A program made the translations under genes and the position numbers. A stretch of DNA of 64,000 nt from Bidens hawaiensis (taxonomy: Eukaryota; Streptophyta; Magnoliopsida; Asterales; Asteraceae): NCBI GenBank assembly GCA_021521415.1, contig JAIQDT010003556.1:62001-126000 (forward strand), in the 5' to 3' direction. Below are positions 1 to 9,557 of the stretch, one piece after another (within the stretch, counting starts at the first letter, position 1; every line of letters starts with the position of its first letter). A model generated the notes under the pieces. It made no database searches. It had not been told where the DNA came from and saw only the letters and a list, made by a program, of their open reading frames with translations.

Positions 1-417
1 AGTATTCGGCAGATTGCTTCTGTTGAAGGGGAAAATTCTTGAATGGGTTGATCTTGTTGAAGAATATACGTGTCTTGTCATCAGATTGATGAATTTGATC
101 GTTCGAGACTGATTAACAAAGGTTGGAACTCTGAATCATATGCCCAAAGCATTGGCTAAGCGTCCTAACGAATGGGATGTCGAGGGGCTTCAAACAGTTA
201 TATTTTGGGATAGACGTTATCAAGAGAGTGAAGACCGATGTGAAAGATGTGGAATGATTGGGTGGTTCATGAAGATGTGTGACGAGGTTTAACGTAAAGA
301 CATTTTTACGTTACCAGTGTGACAGATAGCCGAGGATTTGTTGATGATTGACTCGTTTGATCGAACCATATCATATGTTAGTTGGATGATCGGAATGATC
401 ACTTGGAGATGCTGATT

Positions 418-680
418 TGAGGGGGAGATCTGATACGAGTAGCTACAAGTTTTGGTTTGCTTACAAAGAGTTATATTTTGTCTGTTTGCACAAGCCCGAG
501 AATTATCAGCCAAGGGGGAGGTTGGCTATACGGCTGATGATATGTAGTTAAAGTATTAACGGTTAAAGTATTCGACGTTAACGTATTCGTCGCTAAAGTA
601 TTCGACGCTAAAGTATTGAAGACTAAAGTATTGGATGCTAAAGTATTGGAAAGCATTCGACAGCTACGGACAAGGGGGAG
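418..680 (+). promoter_or_regulatory. Three polypurine tracts (multiple PPT)
   Basis: The core AGGGGGAG occurs at about 418-427, 511-520 and 671-680. The last copy lies two bases before the LTR start TGTAAGTG and is the likely plus-strand primer site. Repeated PPT copies upstream of the 3' LTR are a known trait of Sireviruses. The two upstream copies have no LTR after them. Confidence 0.6.
551..655 (+). repeat. Short degenerate tandem repeat
   Basis: About seven copies of a 14-15 base unit resembling CTAAAGTATTCGACG lie head to tail between the second and third PPT. The reverse frame gives an open reading frame of repeated SNTLA-like units, which is an artefact of the repeat and not a gene. 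Confidence 0.7.
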
Positions 681-682
681 TC

Positions 683-1160
683 TGTAAGTGCACGGATTTG
701 GTGTCCGCAACTATTCGAATAGGATAGGGGTTGTTTAGTCTTTATATTAATGTATAAAGGCACATTCGCTAAGGATGTTTAGCGAATGGGCCTCATTCGT
801 TAAAGACTAGACATATTCGTTAATGTAAGAGCTCATTCGTTACTACTGTGTAACGAATGGAGGCTCATTCGTTAAAGTAATGCCCATTCGCTAAGGATGT
901 TTAGCGAATGGGAGGTCATTCGCTATGGGAAACCTCATTCGTTAGTGATGTTAACGAATGAGGAGGACTGCTTATAAATAGGCCTTCCCTAGTGAATGTG
1001 CATAGTGATCTGTGCTTATTTATGTTTATGTAACGTTATGCTGCCGGATTCTCTCTAGGCTTAATGTATTGATCTCCATTAACGTATTGAATGAACACGA
1101 CTTAACGTATCGATTTGCGACTAGATTCCTGGCTCGTAACGTTCGTATAACGTTTTCACA
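683..1160 (+). mobile_element. 3' LTR (478 bp), CATTCGTTA Copia family
   Basis: The LTR runs from TGTAAGTGCACGG to ACGTTTTCACA, with the TG...CA ends expected of an LTR. A second copy with about 20 differences by eye lies at 53484-53963. U3 holds a hairpin array (763-963) and is followed by a TATA box, TATAAATA, at 973-980. The LTR lies inside the env-position ORF of element A, which resumes at 1161 on the other strand. Confidence 0.9.
763..963 (+). promoter_or_regulatory. CATTCG(T/C)TA hairpin array upstream of LTR TATA box
   Basis: Twelve copies of CATTCG(T/C)TA or its complement lie within 200 bases. Several pair perfectly: 763-772 with 779-788, 883-894 with 901-912 (12-bp stem, 6-base loop), and 933-944 with 952-963 (12-bp stem, 7-base loop). 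The array ends 9 bases before the TATA box. A role as an enhancer or repressor platform is inferred from this position. Confidence 0.8.
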
Positions 1161-1691
1161 ACGTCCACCGAGACAATGTATCAACACGTGAAGCAAGTAC
1201 TTGTATTGTTCGCACAAGTTTGCTTTGTTATACATTGATTTTCCCATATCACTGTTATACTCCCCCCTTCCAAATAACCCACGTATCAAACTCCGATCAA
1301 ACTCGCACCTATCATCTATGGTATCACGAAAGCCCAAAGACTCTCGAATCACCCCAACATCAATCACTACTCGTTTATCTTGAATTACTGCCTCTATATG
1401 TTTCTCAGCCTCGTTAAACTTAGCTGTATCCTAAAAGTCACGTATAATACTCTGATAAACGACAGCACGAGTAGAGATAGCCTTGTGTATTCTAGAACGC
1501 GTCAAGAAACTGATCATGCCCCCGAATATCGGTGAGTCTTCAAACTTCGGCTCTAGATAAGCACATATATTGTGGCTCTTGTTCCATGATAATAAAACTG
1601 GAGCTTGTTCAGGTTCAGCTTGAGGCGGTTAATCAGGGTTAGCCTCGGGATTTTGCTCAGGAACAGGGTTTTAAACATTCTCGTCTGCCAT
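1161..1691 (-). pseudogene. Env-position ORF of element A, N-terminal part, disrupted
   Basis: This is the same protein as that encoded at 61653-62177. Shared blocks include SHNICAYL, the IGG-type FGGMISFL segment, VIDVGVIRESLGF, DDRCEF, SLIRGLFGR and YKYLLHVLIHCLG. Related proteins occur after pol in other Copia elements of composites, and their function is unknown. I do not see a convincing membrane segment in this part. The start is ATG at 1691-1689, just after a splice acceptor. Stops and a frameshift follow within the first codons, and the frame is cut at 1161 by the neighbouring LTR. The readable stretch is roughly 1367-1161. It is clearly not functional. Confidence 0.75.
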
Positions 1692-1696
1692 TATTG

Positions 1697-2308
1697 CTAA
1701 AACAAATACAAACATTAGTAAATTGTTCAGGATTATAATGATGATTTAACGAATGTCCATCTCATTCGTTAAAAAGATTTAAACGAATGAGATATTCGTT
1801 ATACATTACATATCTCATATTCGTTATTAATAACGAATCACATACATTAAGTCATTCGTTTAAACTAACAAAATTCTTAATACTTTAACGAATTAACTAA
1901 GATTCGTTATTCTTATTCGTTACAACTTTTAACGAATTATATAGTCATTCGTTAACAAGTTCAAGAAACGGACCATCATTCGTTATATCAGTAACGAATC
2001 TGACTTCATTACCCACTTTGACTAACAAAAGTCAAGTTTACACTTAATTTTGCTAATTAAAGTCAAAAAAGACGATGAATATCTTCGGAACGTTTGATCT
2101 TCTATATCATTCAACAATTAACCATAACAATGATGATCGATAATCAATTTAATACACTAAACACGGATCATCTGTTCCTAAATTGATTCGATTATAAGGT
2201 TTAATAGAAGTTAACTGTTCGGTTAATATGCAATAACCAACTAAACCAATTAACCCTTAAACACCTGATGAAAGTTCATAAATCTTATATCCTTGAACTC
2301 GCATTTAC
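1697..2308 (-). other. Predicted 5'-leader intron before the env-position ORF (element A)
   Basis: On the minus strand a strong donor CAG|GTAAATG (GT at 2308-2307) and a pyrimidine-rich acceptor TTGTTTTAG (AG at 1698-1697) bracket 612 bases, and the ORF's ATG follows 6 bases later. Element E has the same layout (61030-61649, 620 bp) with aligned exon sequence, so the intron is conserved between two diverged copies. No transcript data are available here. Confidence 0.55.
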
Positions 2309-2840
2309 CTGAATGATACGAATATATTAGTCAATAGAGTACCTAAGCAAGCACAGAATTTTTAGAAAATTTGGCAAGGGTTTCCTTTAGGTTGATGATG
2401 AAATAGGAACAGGCGAATGAAAGGTCATTCGTCTGTCCTTGGGATTATAAATCTCAATTATTTCACGAATTACAAGGTCATTCGTTCAAATTTGAACTAA
2501 CGAATGGCCTCATTCGTTAAATTAAGAACCTGATTCGTCATCCTTTTAGACGAATAAGTTGTCCATTAGTTAAGTTTTAAAGAATCTTAAATTTAATTCC
2601 ACTTGTTTGTTAACTTTTTAACGAATATAGGAATCATTCGTTAAAATCTTAACGAATAATACTTTAAAATCATTTCATTTCATTTGTTAAAAGTTTAAAC
2701 GAATGTCTTTCATTCGTTATGCACAACGGAAGCGAATGTTAAGATAACGAATAAGAAACTTATTCGTTATGTTTTAGATAATGAATGGATTTACATTCGT
2801 TAACTAGTTAACAAATCACCAAACTTCCTTAGCAAATGAG
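1740..2840 (-). repeat. CATTCGTTA/TAACGAATG array in 3' spacer of element A
   Basis: Dozens of copies of the 9-base motif occur in both orientations, in two clusters: about 1745-2000, inside the leader intron, and about 2400-2840, upstream of the splice donor. Neighbouring copies often face each other and could form hairpins. The same double cluster lies at 60500-60880 and 61340-61610 in element E. The motif matches that of the family's LTRs. Confidence 0.8.
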
Positions 2841-4300
2841 AAGTAATCTCATTAAGGAATTAAATAATATTAAAACCAATTAGGGTTTAGTGAACTAAAT
2901 AAAATTAAAACCAACTATGTTTTAATGAATACATTAGATCACCGATCAACGATCAATACGGTTTAAATTAAACAGATTTTTACGTTAAATCTCAACCGAT
3001 ACCAGTTGTGAATTACGTTAAGCATGATTAACTTAAAATTTGGGGTGTTTAACTTTTTCTTTTTGTTTTTGAATTCATTCGCAAGCTCGGTAAATCGAAA
3101 ATAAAGCAGAAATAAAATCTTTTTGAGTTTTGAAATATTTTTCAAATAACAAACAAAAATAAAGTAGTAAGACTAACTAATAAAGCAGTACATATTTTTG
3201 TAAGTCGAGGAGCGAATCATATTGATCAAAATTTCCATCCATACCAGTTTTATTTTTAGATTTTATTATGACAGGTGTTAAGTCGATTATTGGTATTGTT
3301 GTCCACTTAAATCTTCTAACAAATTTTTCAGAATTTTCAGTGATATTTCTTAAGTTGTTCAATAAGGCACCAATATTAAAAAGAATTAGTTCAAATCTTG
3401 ATTCAAGCGTAATTTGATTTTCTCCAAATCTCCCCAACTTGACTTAAACCTTAGAGCTAATTTGATGAAAAGTGATTAATTTAAGCAATCATAGTCCGTA
3501 ATCCCCACTACAAGACATACCCCCGTTATCAAGCAATACCCTAAGGTCCGTTCCCATGGATGAGTATGCATGATTTCATCTGTCGGTTTACAAACATTGT
3601 GTCCCTTGTGGTCTGTTTCTTAATGGTAATAAGACGCGAGCAAGGGGACAATGTATGACTCACATTGTATTTTGATCAAGTCTGTAATTCATTTTGTACA
3701 CGAAGTACTTTTTGCGATCAAGTTTAGAGACTTAAGCAGTTACACTGCGGGTTCGCTTTTACAAGCATTTTTAAATTCATAGAAATGAATACCAGATGTA
3801 AAACCGTATAAAGACCCAATGGAATCCAGAACCTTAAAGCATCCCATCAATACAGGATTTAAGGACACAAGACCATACATCGTTGAAGCGTTAACCACCA
3901 ACTAGACCTTTTTGTTAAAAGTGTTTTCGAATTGATTAAAAGGCTTGAGTATAACCGAATTATTACATTTCTGCCATCATTATCAAGACCTTCTATAGAA
4001 TTAATCTCCCTGAATATTTAGCAATTTTATGTTTATATCACTTACTAATCCATACTTGTTTGTTAAAAGACCTACCAATACATCAATACAATTAAGCGCA
4101 TAGTCTTTTATTACTTACTTTTTACTGGACTTAGGAGCAAATGATCAATGTACTATCATTTTCCCTTTTTGCTACTAAACTCATTTTGAGGAGCATTTTT
4201 CATTGTTTTTGAATTTTTAAATATATGAATGTTTTTGGAGTTTTTAATTTTCTCCCCCTAAAAACAACAAAAATTGAACTAAAACAAGAAATAAAATGAT
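2841..4300 (-). other. Non-coding spacer between pol and the array, element A
   Basis: No credible ORF is present. A purine tract (complement of CTCCCCCTAAAAAC, 4254-4267) follows the pol stop, as it does at 59098-59106 in element E. The part at 3180-3260 aligns with 60075-60150 of E, so it is old family sequence. The stretch 3517-3912 is different and is listed separately. A minus-strand ORF at 3177-3437 has no recognisable domain and lies in this spacer. Confidence 0.6.
3517..3912 (-). mobile_element. Athila 3'-UTR-like module inside element A
   Basis: Read on the minus strand, this stretch is collinear with the last 350 bases before the 3' LTR of the Athila element (about 20730-21082). 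Matching islands are TTGCTTGATAACGGGGG, the GTAAACCGAYAGATGAAA block, GTCATACATGGTCC-like sequence and GTATTGATGGGATGC. Both stop at a PPT-like GGGGG followed by TATG or CATG. It may be a fragment of another Athila copy or a module shared between the two element types. Confidence 0.6.
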
Positions 4301-5415
4301 TTAACCAAGCTTTTGAATATCTTTTAAAGTTTTTAAACCATTTATACCCAGAAAATATTGAAAACGTGTTTTATCAAACGCTTTGGTATAAAGGTCAGCC
4401 TTTTGAAAATCCGTGTGAATTTTATCAATCGAAATTAATTTCTTTACAAAGCAATCACGTATAAAGTGATAACGGATTTCAATGTGCTTAGTTTTCGAAT
4501 GGTGAACCGGATTTTTGGTGATAGAAATAGCTGCCGAATTGTCAATAAAATAGGAGTAGTAAGAAACTTCAAACCGTAATCCCTCAAATGTTGCTGGATC
4601 CAGAGAACCTGTGAGCAGCAACTCGAGGCCGCCACATACTCCGCTTCGGCTGTTGAAGTTAAGACCGTCATTTGCTTCTTACACTAACAGGAAACAAGCC
4701 GGTTTCCTAAGAACTGATAACCCGCTGTTGTAGACTTGAAATTGATCTTGCATCCTCCATAGTCCGAATCAGTAAAAGCGGTGAGATCAAACTTATCATC
4801 CTTGGGGTACCACAACCCAATGTCAAGATTTCCCCTCAGATAATGTAAGATGCGCTTTACTGCCGCCAGATGAGTCACTTGGGGACTCGATTGGTACCTG
4901 GCACACAAGCAAACAGGAAACATAATATCATGTCAAGATGCAGTCAAATACATAAGAGATCCGATCATTGCTTGATACAGGGTTGGATCTACGGTATCCT
5001 CCAATTCATCCGGTGATAAATTGTGACCCACGGGAAGAGGTGTCGAAGGAATTTTGCCGTCTGATATCTTGAATCGGCTCAAGACATCATTCACGTATTT
5101 GGTCTGATGGATAAAGATCCCGGACTCAGACTAGTGAACTTGCAATCCTAAGAAAAAGCTTATCTCTCCCATCGAACTCATCTCAAATTTGGTTCGCATC
5201 GTCTTCTCGAAATCTTTGCACAGGCTGTCGTTTGTCGAACCGAAAATAATGTCGTCCACATAGATTTTGACGAGGAGCAGATCATCACCAACGTTCTTAT
5301 AAAACAAAGTACAATCCACAGTTCCCCTCTTGAATCCACTTTCTATCAAATGGTCAGCCAATGTGCTGTACCAGCCAATATTCTGATTCAATTCAGTCTT
5401 TCGGTTTGATGACAA
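4301..5415 (-). pseudogene. Copia RT (C-terminal half) and RNase H, element A
   Basis: Reverse transcriptase makes cDNA from the element RNA, and RNase H removes the RNA strand. The fragment begins inside RT at WYSTLADHL. The catalytic YVDD is encoded at 5262-5251. The RT end FFLGLQVH follows, then a stop, then the connection (IGSLMYLT), RNase H with TDSDYGGC, TAEAEYVAAS and FIDNSAA, and the C-terminal HSKTKHIEIRYHFIRD and LYTKAFDKTRF blocks. The first half of RT, including the first catalytic aspartate, is absent. At least two stops and a frameshift near 4620 break the frame. The pol end is at 4301-4303. Confidence 0.9.
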
Positions 5416-7443
5416 CGTGATATATCAACCTTTGCTTCACATTTCTTCAAAACATGACTCGGTTCACCACATTTGAAGCATAAACGTGTGTCTAATGACT
5501 TATGTGGTGAAACACTTGGCTTACTTTCATGCACAGGTTGAGGAACATCAATCTTAGACTTTTCAAAAGTTACTTTCATTGGAACAGTGGGTTTGAGTCC
5601 CTTTTTATTTTGATAAAACTCTAGGTTGGTAGAATTAGAAGAATTCTCCATCCCAGATGATTTTACAAATTTTATAGGTTCAAACTTGTTACCGTTTGAA
5701 TTTTCTTGAACATTCTCAAATTTTGATTTGGTAAATCTTTGTTCAATCTCAGTAACTTTTGACGTGTCATCTTAAAAGACACTTTCGATTATTTTAGGAT
5801 TTAGAAGATTCAAAGGAACTTCTTTATCTGAAAAAACTTTTGACAATCCTTTTAACTTAAAAATCTTCCCACTTGAAGATTTAGGTTGAGGATTGATGAA
5901 CCTCATCAACTCCTCATCAGATACTGAAGGTTTATCTGGTTTATATACTTTAGGAGATACCTTAGGAGTTTTTGATGAACCGCCTGAAGGTTTTGAACCA
6001 TACACTGCTTGTTCAAACTCTTCAGGTTCACATAAGTTATGATTCTCAGCAGGTTCACAACTCCTCATTAGAACCATCCATTTCACTTTTGGTAAACACA
6101 GATTTACTTGTAATGTGAATTGGTTCTTTAGTTGTTTTAATTTGTTCAACATTATCAGCTTCAACTGTATGCATTTCTGGACATTGTTTCACATCGGGAA
6201 TGCTACAGTAATCTCCTTTAAAAGGAGGAGGAATCTCGACATACCCTAAACCTGCTTTCCCATTTTTCTTGTGAGAATGGTTTACTTCAATGATCTCATT
6301 TAAAAGAAATGAGGAATCTCGAAATCTTCCAAGTTTGTTTTTCAGTTCTAAAACTTCATTTTCCAGGTTAGAAATGTAGGTTCGGAGTCGGAGAATCTCC
6401 TTGAAATGTTGCTCAACAACAATTATCTTACATTGAACCTCAGCTTTGAGATCATGATTGCTTTCAGACAGATTTTGAATTTTTAATGTAGATTGTTCTA
6501 GTAATTTGGATTTCTGTCGATAGCATTCATTGATTATAAAGTGATCTTTTGTGAGAGTAGTGTTCTAATTTAAAGCTGATTCAAGTTTAGTTTTGAGTTC
6601 AGCACATTCAGTACACTCAATCACACTAGCTGAGGGTTCAGATTCATTAACTTGAGGTTTAGGACATACCTCTTCGATCTTAGCCATGCAAGCATTAGAT
6701 TCAACTTGATCAGGAATTGATTTATCAGATTCAATTTGCACAGACGAACTCTGATCAGAATCAGTTTCAGAGTCCGAGGAGTCGCTTTCTTCAGATACAT
6801 TATCATTGCTTGCATCTTCAAACTTCTCATACAGTTCGATAACCGCCAGATTTGCTTGATTTTCCAATAAGCGTTGAGACCAGTCTACACCTTCATTTGT
6901 GACAAGAGCTTGATTGTTGGACAACTTAGATTTGTCACTTTCTGATGAAATCTTCTTACTATGATCACTTCCCGATGCATTCTTTCCTTGGGTTTTCTCA
7001 GCATTACGTGGCCTTGAATACTCCTTTCTTGGTTTATCACATTCTTTGGCAAAGTGGCCAAAGTCCCCACAATTATAACACTTGACCTTCAGTTTATCAA
7101 ACCCAACTCGCTTGTTAAGAAATGGAAGATCTTTTCCCGTTCTTTGCATAAACCCCTTGACCTTTCTGACAATCATTGCCATATTCCACTTGAGATCCAT
7201 TAGTTCAAGGTCATCGGGATCAATTTGGTCATAGTCTTCATTGGTCAACTCACTTGTTGCAATCTTGCTACCAACCAGTTGTTCATATGAAGTCATGAAT
7301 GCACATACAAATGCAAATTGCTATTTAGCTTCTTGAAGATTCACTTTAGGAAACAAACTTAGAGCATTTGAGTTTGACCCAGAATTTGCACCCGTTGCCA
7401 TGAAGCATACATTAGGTGAGATTTTTACATTAGAAGTCTCATC
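5416..7443 (-). pseudogene. Gag C-terminal region with two CCHC zinc knuckles, element A
   Basis: This is the nucleic-acid-binding part of Gag, which packages element RNA. The first knuckle, CYNCGDFGHFAKEC, is encoded at 7080-7039 and fits C-X2-C-X4-H-X4-C. A long Ser/Glu-rich and coiled region follows, with stops at 6567-6565 and shifts near 6170 and 5770. A second intact knuckle, CFKCGEPSHVLKKC, is encoded at 5480-5439. About ten codons later the sequence jumps straight into RT, so protease and integrase have been deleted. The frame upstream (7296-6565) is the same as that of the N-terminal Gag, from which it is separated by in-frame stops near 7444 and 7325. Confidence 0.85.
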
Positions 7444-8274
7444 TTAAGCTTGAGTGAAGAAAGCAGTGATTGGGACAGAACTTGAACTTGATGAATTGTT
7501 TGCTAGCATTGCTCCACCATAAAGTGAAGGATTCTGGTTTTGATTGTCCTTCAAAGAATGTTGGCATTTCAACTCAAATTCTCTTTCCTCTATCTTGTTA
7601 ATAAATTGCACTGTCGTGAACTCTGTGTTACGAAAGAAACCATTCTCTTTTAACACAAAAAGGAAACTAGAATATGATGAGGGCAATGCGTTCTTTAGTG
7701 TATCAATTTTATCGGCTTTAGTTGGCTCAAGATTCACACTTGCCATTTCCACAACAAGATGACTAAAACGATAAATCATTTCTTCCACAGTTTCATTCTT
7801 CATTAAGATAACATTTTTAAACTTAAACTTTACAAGAGTCTTCTTACTCTCAAGGGTATTACCCAAGGTTCTTCTTTCCAGAGTATCAAATAGAGATGCA
7901 CAAATCTTTATAGTGCTATATTGGTGAAAGATTTGCTTGGGCAAAGCCATTGTGAGAGTCGAATAAGCCTTTGTCTCACTTTCAAAATCTTTCAGTGCTT
8001 GTGCTTCATAATGCTTAAATTCCTTTGGAATCCAACCAAGATTGTCACTACCTACAAGAGGTGCTGCATACACGACATCGAGATACCGCACACTGCTTGG
8101 ATGTACCGACCCCAAATGAGCACGAAATCTTGGTTCCCACCTAGAAAAATCTGAAAGCTTCAGAAGTTTTGGACACTTGTTATGACTACCAATTTCGTTA
8201 TCCATCGTCAGTATTTGTTGCATTAAATCATTCTTGGATGCTAATGCATAGAACGAAGCATTCTGAGAAGCCAT
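7444..8274 (-). CDS. Copia Gag N-terminal domain (UBN2 type), element A
   Basis: 276 residues are open from ATG at 8274. The family is the gag-polypeptide of LTR Copia-type (UBN2), which forms the virus-like particle. Visible landmarks are an early basic region followed by KLSDFSRWEPRFRAHL, the LTMALPKQIFHQ stretch, SLFDTLERR, and ETVEEMIYRFSHLV with downstream DKIDTLKNALP. A polyserine tract lies near the end. A TAA at 7446-7444 separates this part from the zinc-knuckle region in the same frame, so the protein is probably a truncated product of decay. The start fits because the leader and PBS lie directly upstream. Confidence 0.85.
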   Translation of the reverse strand: MASQNASFYALASKNDLMQQILTMDNEIGSHNKCPKLLKLSDFSRWEPRFRAHLGSVHPSSVRYLDVVYAAPLVGSDNLGWIPKEFKHYEAQALKDFESETKAYSTLTMALPKQIFHQYSTIKICASLFDTLERRTLGNTLESKKTLVKFKFKNVILMKNETVEEMIYRFSHLVVEMASVNLEPTKADKIDTLKNALPSSYSSFLFVLKENGFFRNTEFTTVQFINKIEEREFELKCQHSLKDNQNQNPSLYGGAMLANNSSSSSSVPITAFFTQA

Positions 8275-8344
8275 ATGATACCAAGTTTTGAAATTCAGGG
8301 ACCAAACTTGTCAAATTTTAAAACTTATGTTTACTGTTCAAACG

Positions 8345-8640
8345 ATTCATAACAATAACGAATGTGAAGTTTTAATGAGTAACGAATGGAGTGATATTCA
8401 TTATCAATTCAAGCGAATGTGAGAGATGACAAATGATTATCGTAACGAATGTGAAATTTAAGCGAATGTGATTGATAACGAATGAGGAGTGTGAAGTTTA
8501 AGCGAATGTGATTGATAACGAATGAGAATAGTAACGAGTGTGAACGGGTTTAACGAATGTGAATTTAAGTGAAAGTGTTTGAACGATTAGAGGATGAACG
8601 AATGGCTTAACGAATCAGTCTTCAACTGATTAACGAATCA
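8345..8640 (-). repeat. TAACGAATG motif array in the 5' leader of element A
   Basis: About a dozen copies of (T/A)A(A/G)CGAATG lie between the PBS and gag. Unlike the LTR array, nearly all of them have the same orientation, and many are extended to GAATGTGA. The stretch 8641-9069 between the array and the PBS is AT-rich and shows nothing else. Confidence 0.7.
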
Positions 8641-9069
8641 GTCTTCAACTATTCAAATCTTCAAACCATCAAATCTATGTCCATATTTGTCCAAAATTCC
8701 TATAATCTATATCAATCTACTCGTGAACACAATTCCGAACCAGATTACACTAGTCCGCAATCACCAACCACACCAGAACCTATCAATTATCTATTACTTC
8801 AAACACAAGTCCGTAACAATTAATTCTCTTTAATTAAACTCAATTCGTACTGAATTCAGACTTAATTCGAACTAAACCTCAATTATCTAGCTTCAATTAC
8901 CTTAATCACAGTCTATTACACTTAGAAAAATCTAATTACAGTTAAAATGAAAACCTCTGTATCATCAGAGCTTAACGAATCACGAATTAGATCAATCATA
9001 ACAAAATTGATTCATTCCTTGATCAATAAATACAATTTTCCAACGAATAACCTCAAAGATCAGATCAAA

Positions 9070-9083
9070 TGGCTCTGATACCA
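9070..9083 (-). promoter_or_regulatory. Primer-binding site, element A
   Basis: The complement reads TGGTATCAGAGCCA, a perfect match to the site for the 3' end of plant initiator-Met tRNA. It lies two bases inside the LTR end at 9086 and fixes the element's strand. Confidence 0.92.
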
Positions 9084-9085
9084 CT

Positions 9086-9557
9086 TGATTTAGCTTTATC
9101 GGATCTAGAACTTATGATGACATCGATGAATTCGATGCTTAGATATACAATTTGGATTGATTACGTTAACTATGTGTACTGTGTGTGTTGAGAGTAAATT
9201 TGGACCGAGTAACGAGGCTAGAGGATGAATAATAAGAACTGTTGCATTGAAATAGATTACAGGGGTATATATAGGAAGATGACCTCATTCGTTAAAATAG
9301 CCTTAACGAATGGGTCATTCGTTACATTAAAAACTAACGAATGAAACATCTCATTCTTGTTACATTACACATAGCGAATAGCCTTCATTCGTTATGTTCC
9401 ATTCGTTAAACAGGGTTAATGAATGGGACTTACATTAATACGAATGTGACACATTCAATAAAGGCGAATGTGACTATTTACATTAAACCCCCTATAAAAT
9501 AAGACTATTACATTAACAGATAAAATAAAGACTGAGACGTACTAAACATTATCAACA
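9086..9557 (-). mobile_element. 5' LTR of Copia element A (472 bp)
   Basis: On the minus strand it runs from TGTTGATAATG to GCTAAATCA, next to the PBS. U3 contains a CATTCGTTA array (about 9290-9480), then a TATA-like TATATATA at 9273-9266. Its ends do not match the LTRs at 683 or 53484, although the motif array does. The 5' limit is chosen from the TG and from the start of Athila-like sequence at 9558. Confidence 0.75.

Larger units (their letters stand above)
1..682 (+). mobile_element. 3' internal end of a + strand Sirevirus-like Copia element
   Basis: This is the non-coding tail of an element whose body lies left of the window. I see no protein domain in it. It is assigned to the + strand because it ends in a polypurine tract directly before the LTR at 683. 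It carries three purine tracts of the same core, a pattern known from Sireviruses. The duplicated flank of the insertion would be ACGTC at 1161-1165, but the left flank is outside the window. Confidence 0.65.
1161..9557 (-). mobile_element. Copia element A (Sirevirus-like), 3' part cut off at 1161
   Basis: On the minus strand the order is LTR (9557-9086), PBS, Gag (8274-5416), RT/RNase H (5415-4301), spacer with repeat array, spliced leader and env-position ORF (1691-1161). The order and the post-pol ORF fit the Sirevirus lineage. Protease, integrase and N-terminal RT are missing. The 3' end is split by the insertion that carries LTR 683-1160, and the element's own 3' LTR is not in the window. 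Its right flank at 9558 is Athila-type LTR sequence, so A inserted into older Gypsy DNA. Confidence 0.85.

Noticed and set aside
471..710. Minus-strand ORF of repeated SNTLA units
   Set aside because: It is the reading of a degenerate tandem repeat in a retrotransposon tail and crosses into the LTR.
763..963. CRISPR-like array of a regular short repeat
   Set aside because: The repeat is 9 bases, irregularly spaced and in both orientations, within a plant LTR.
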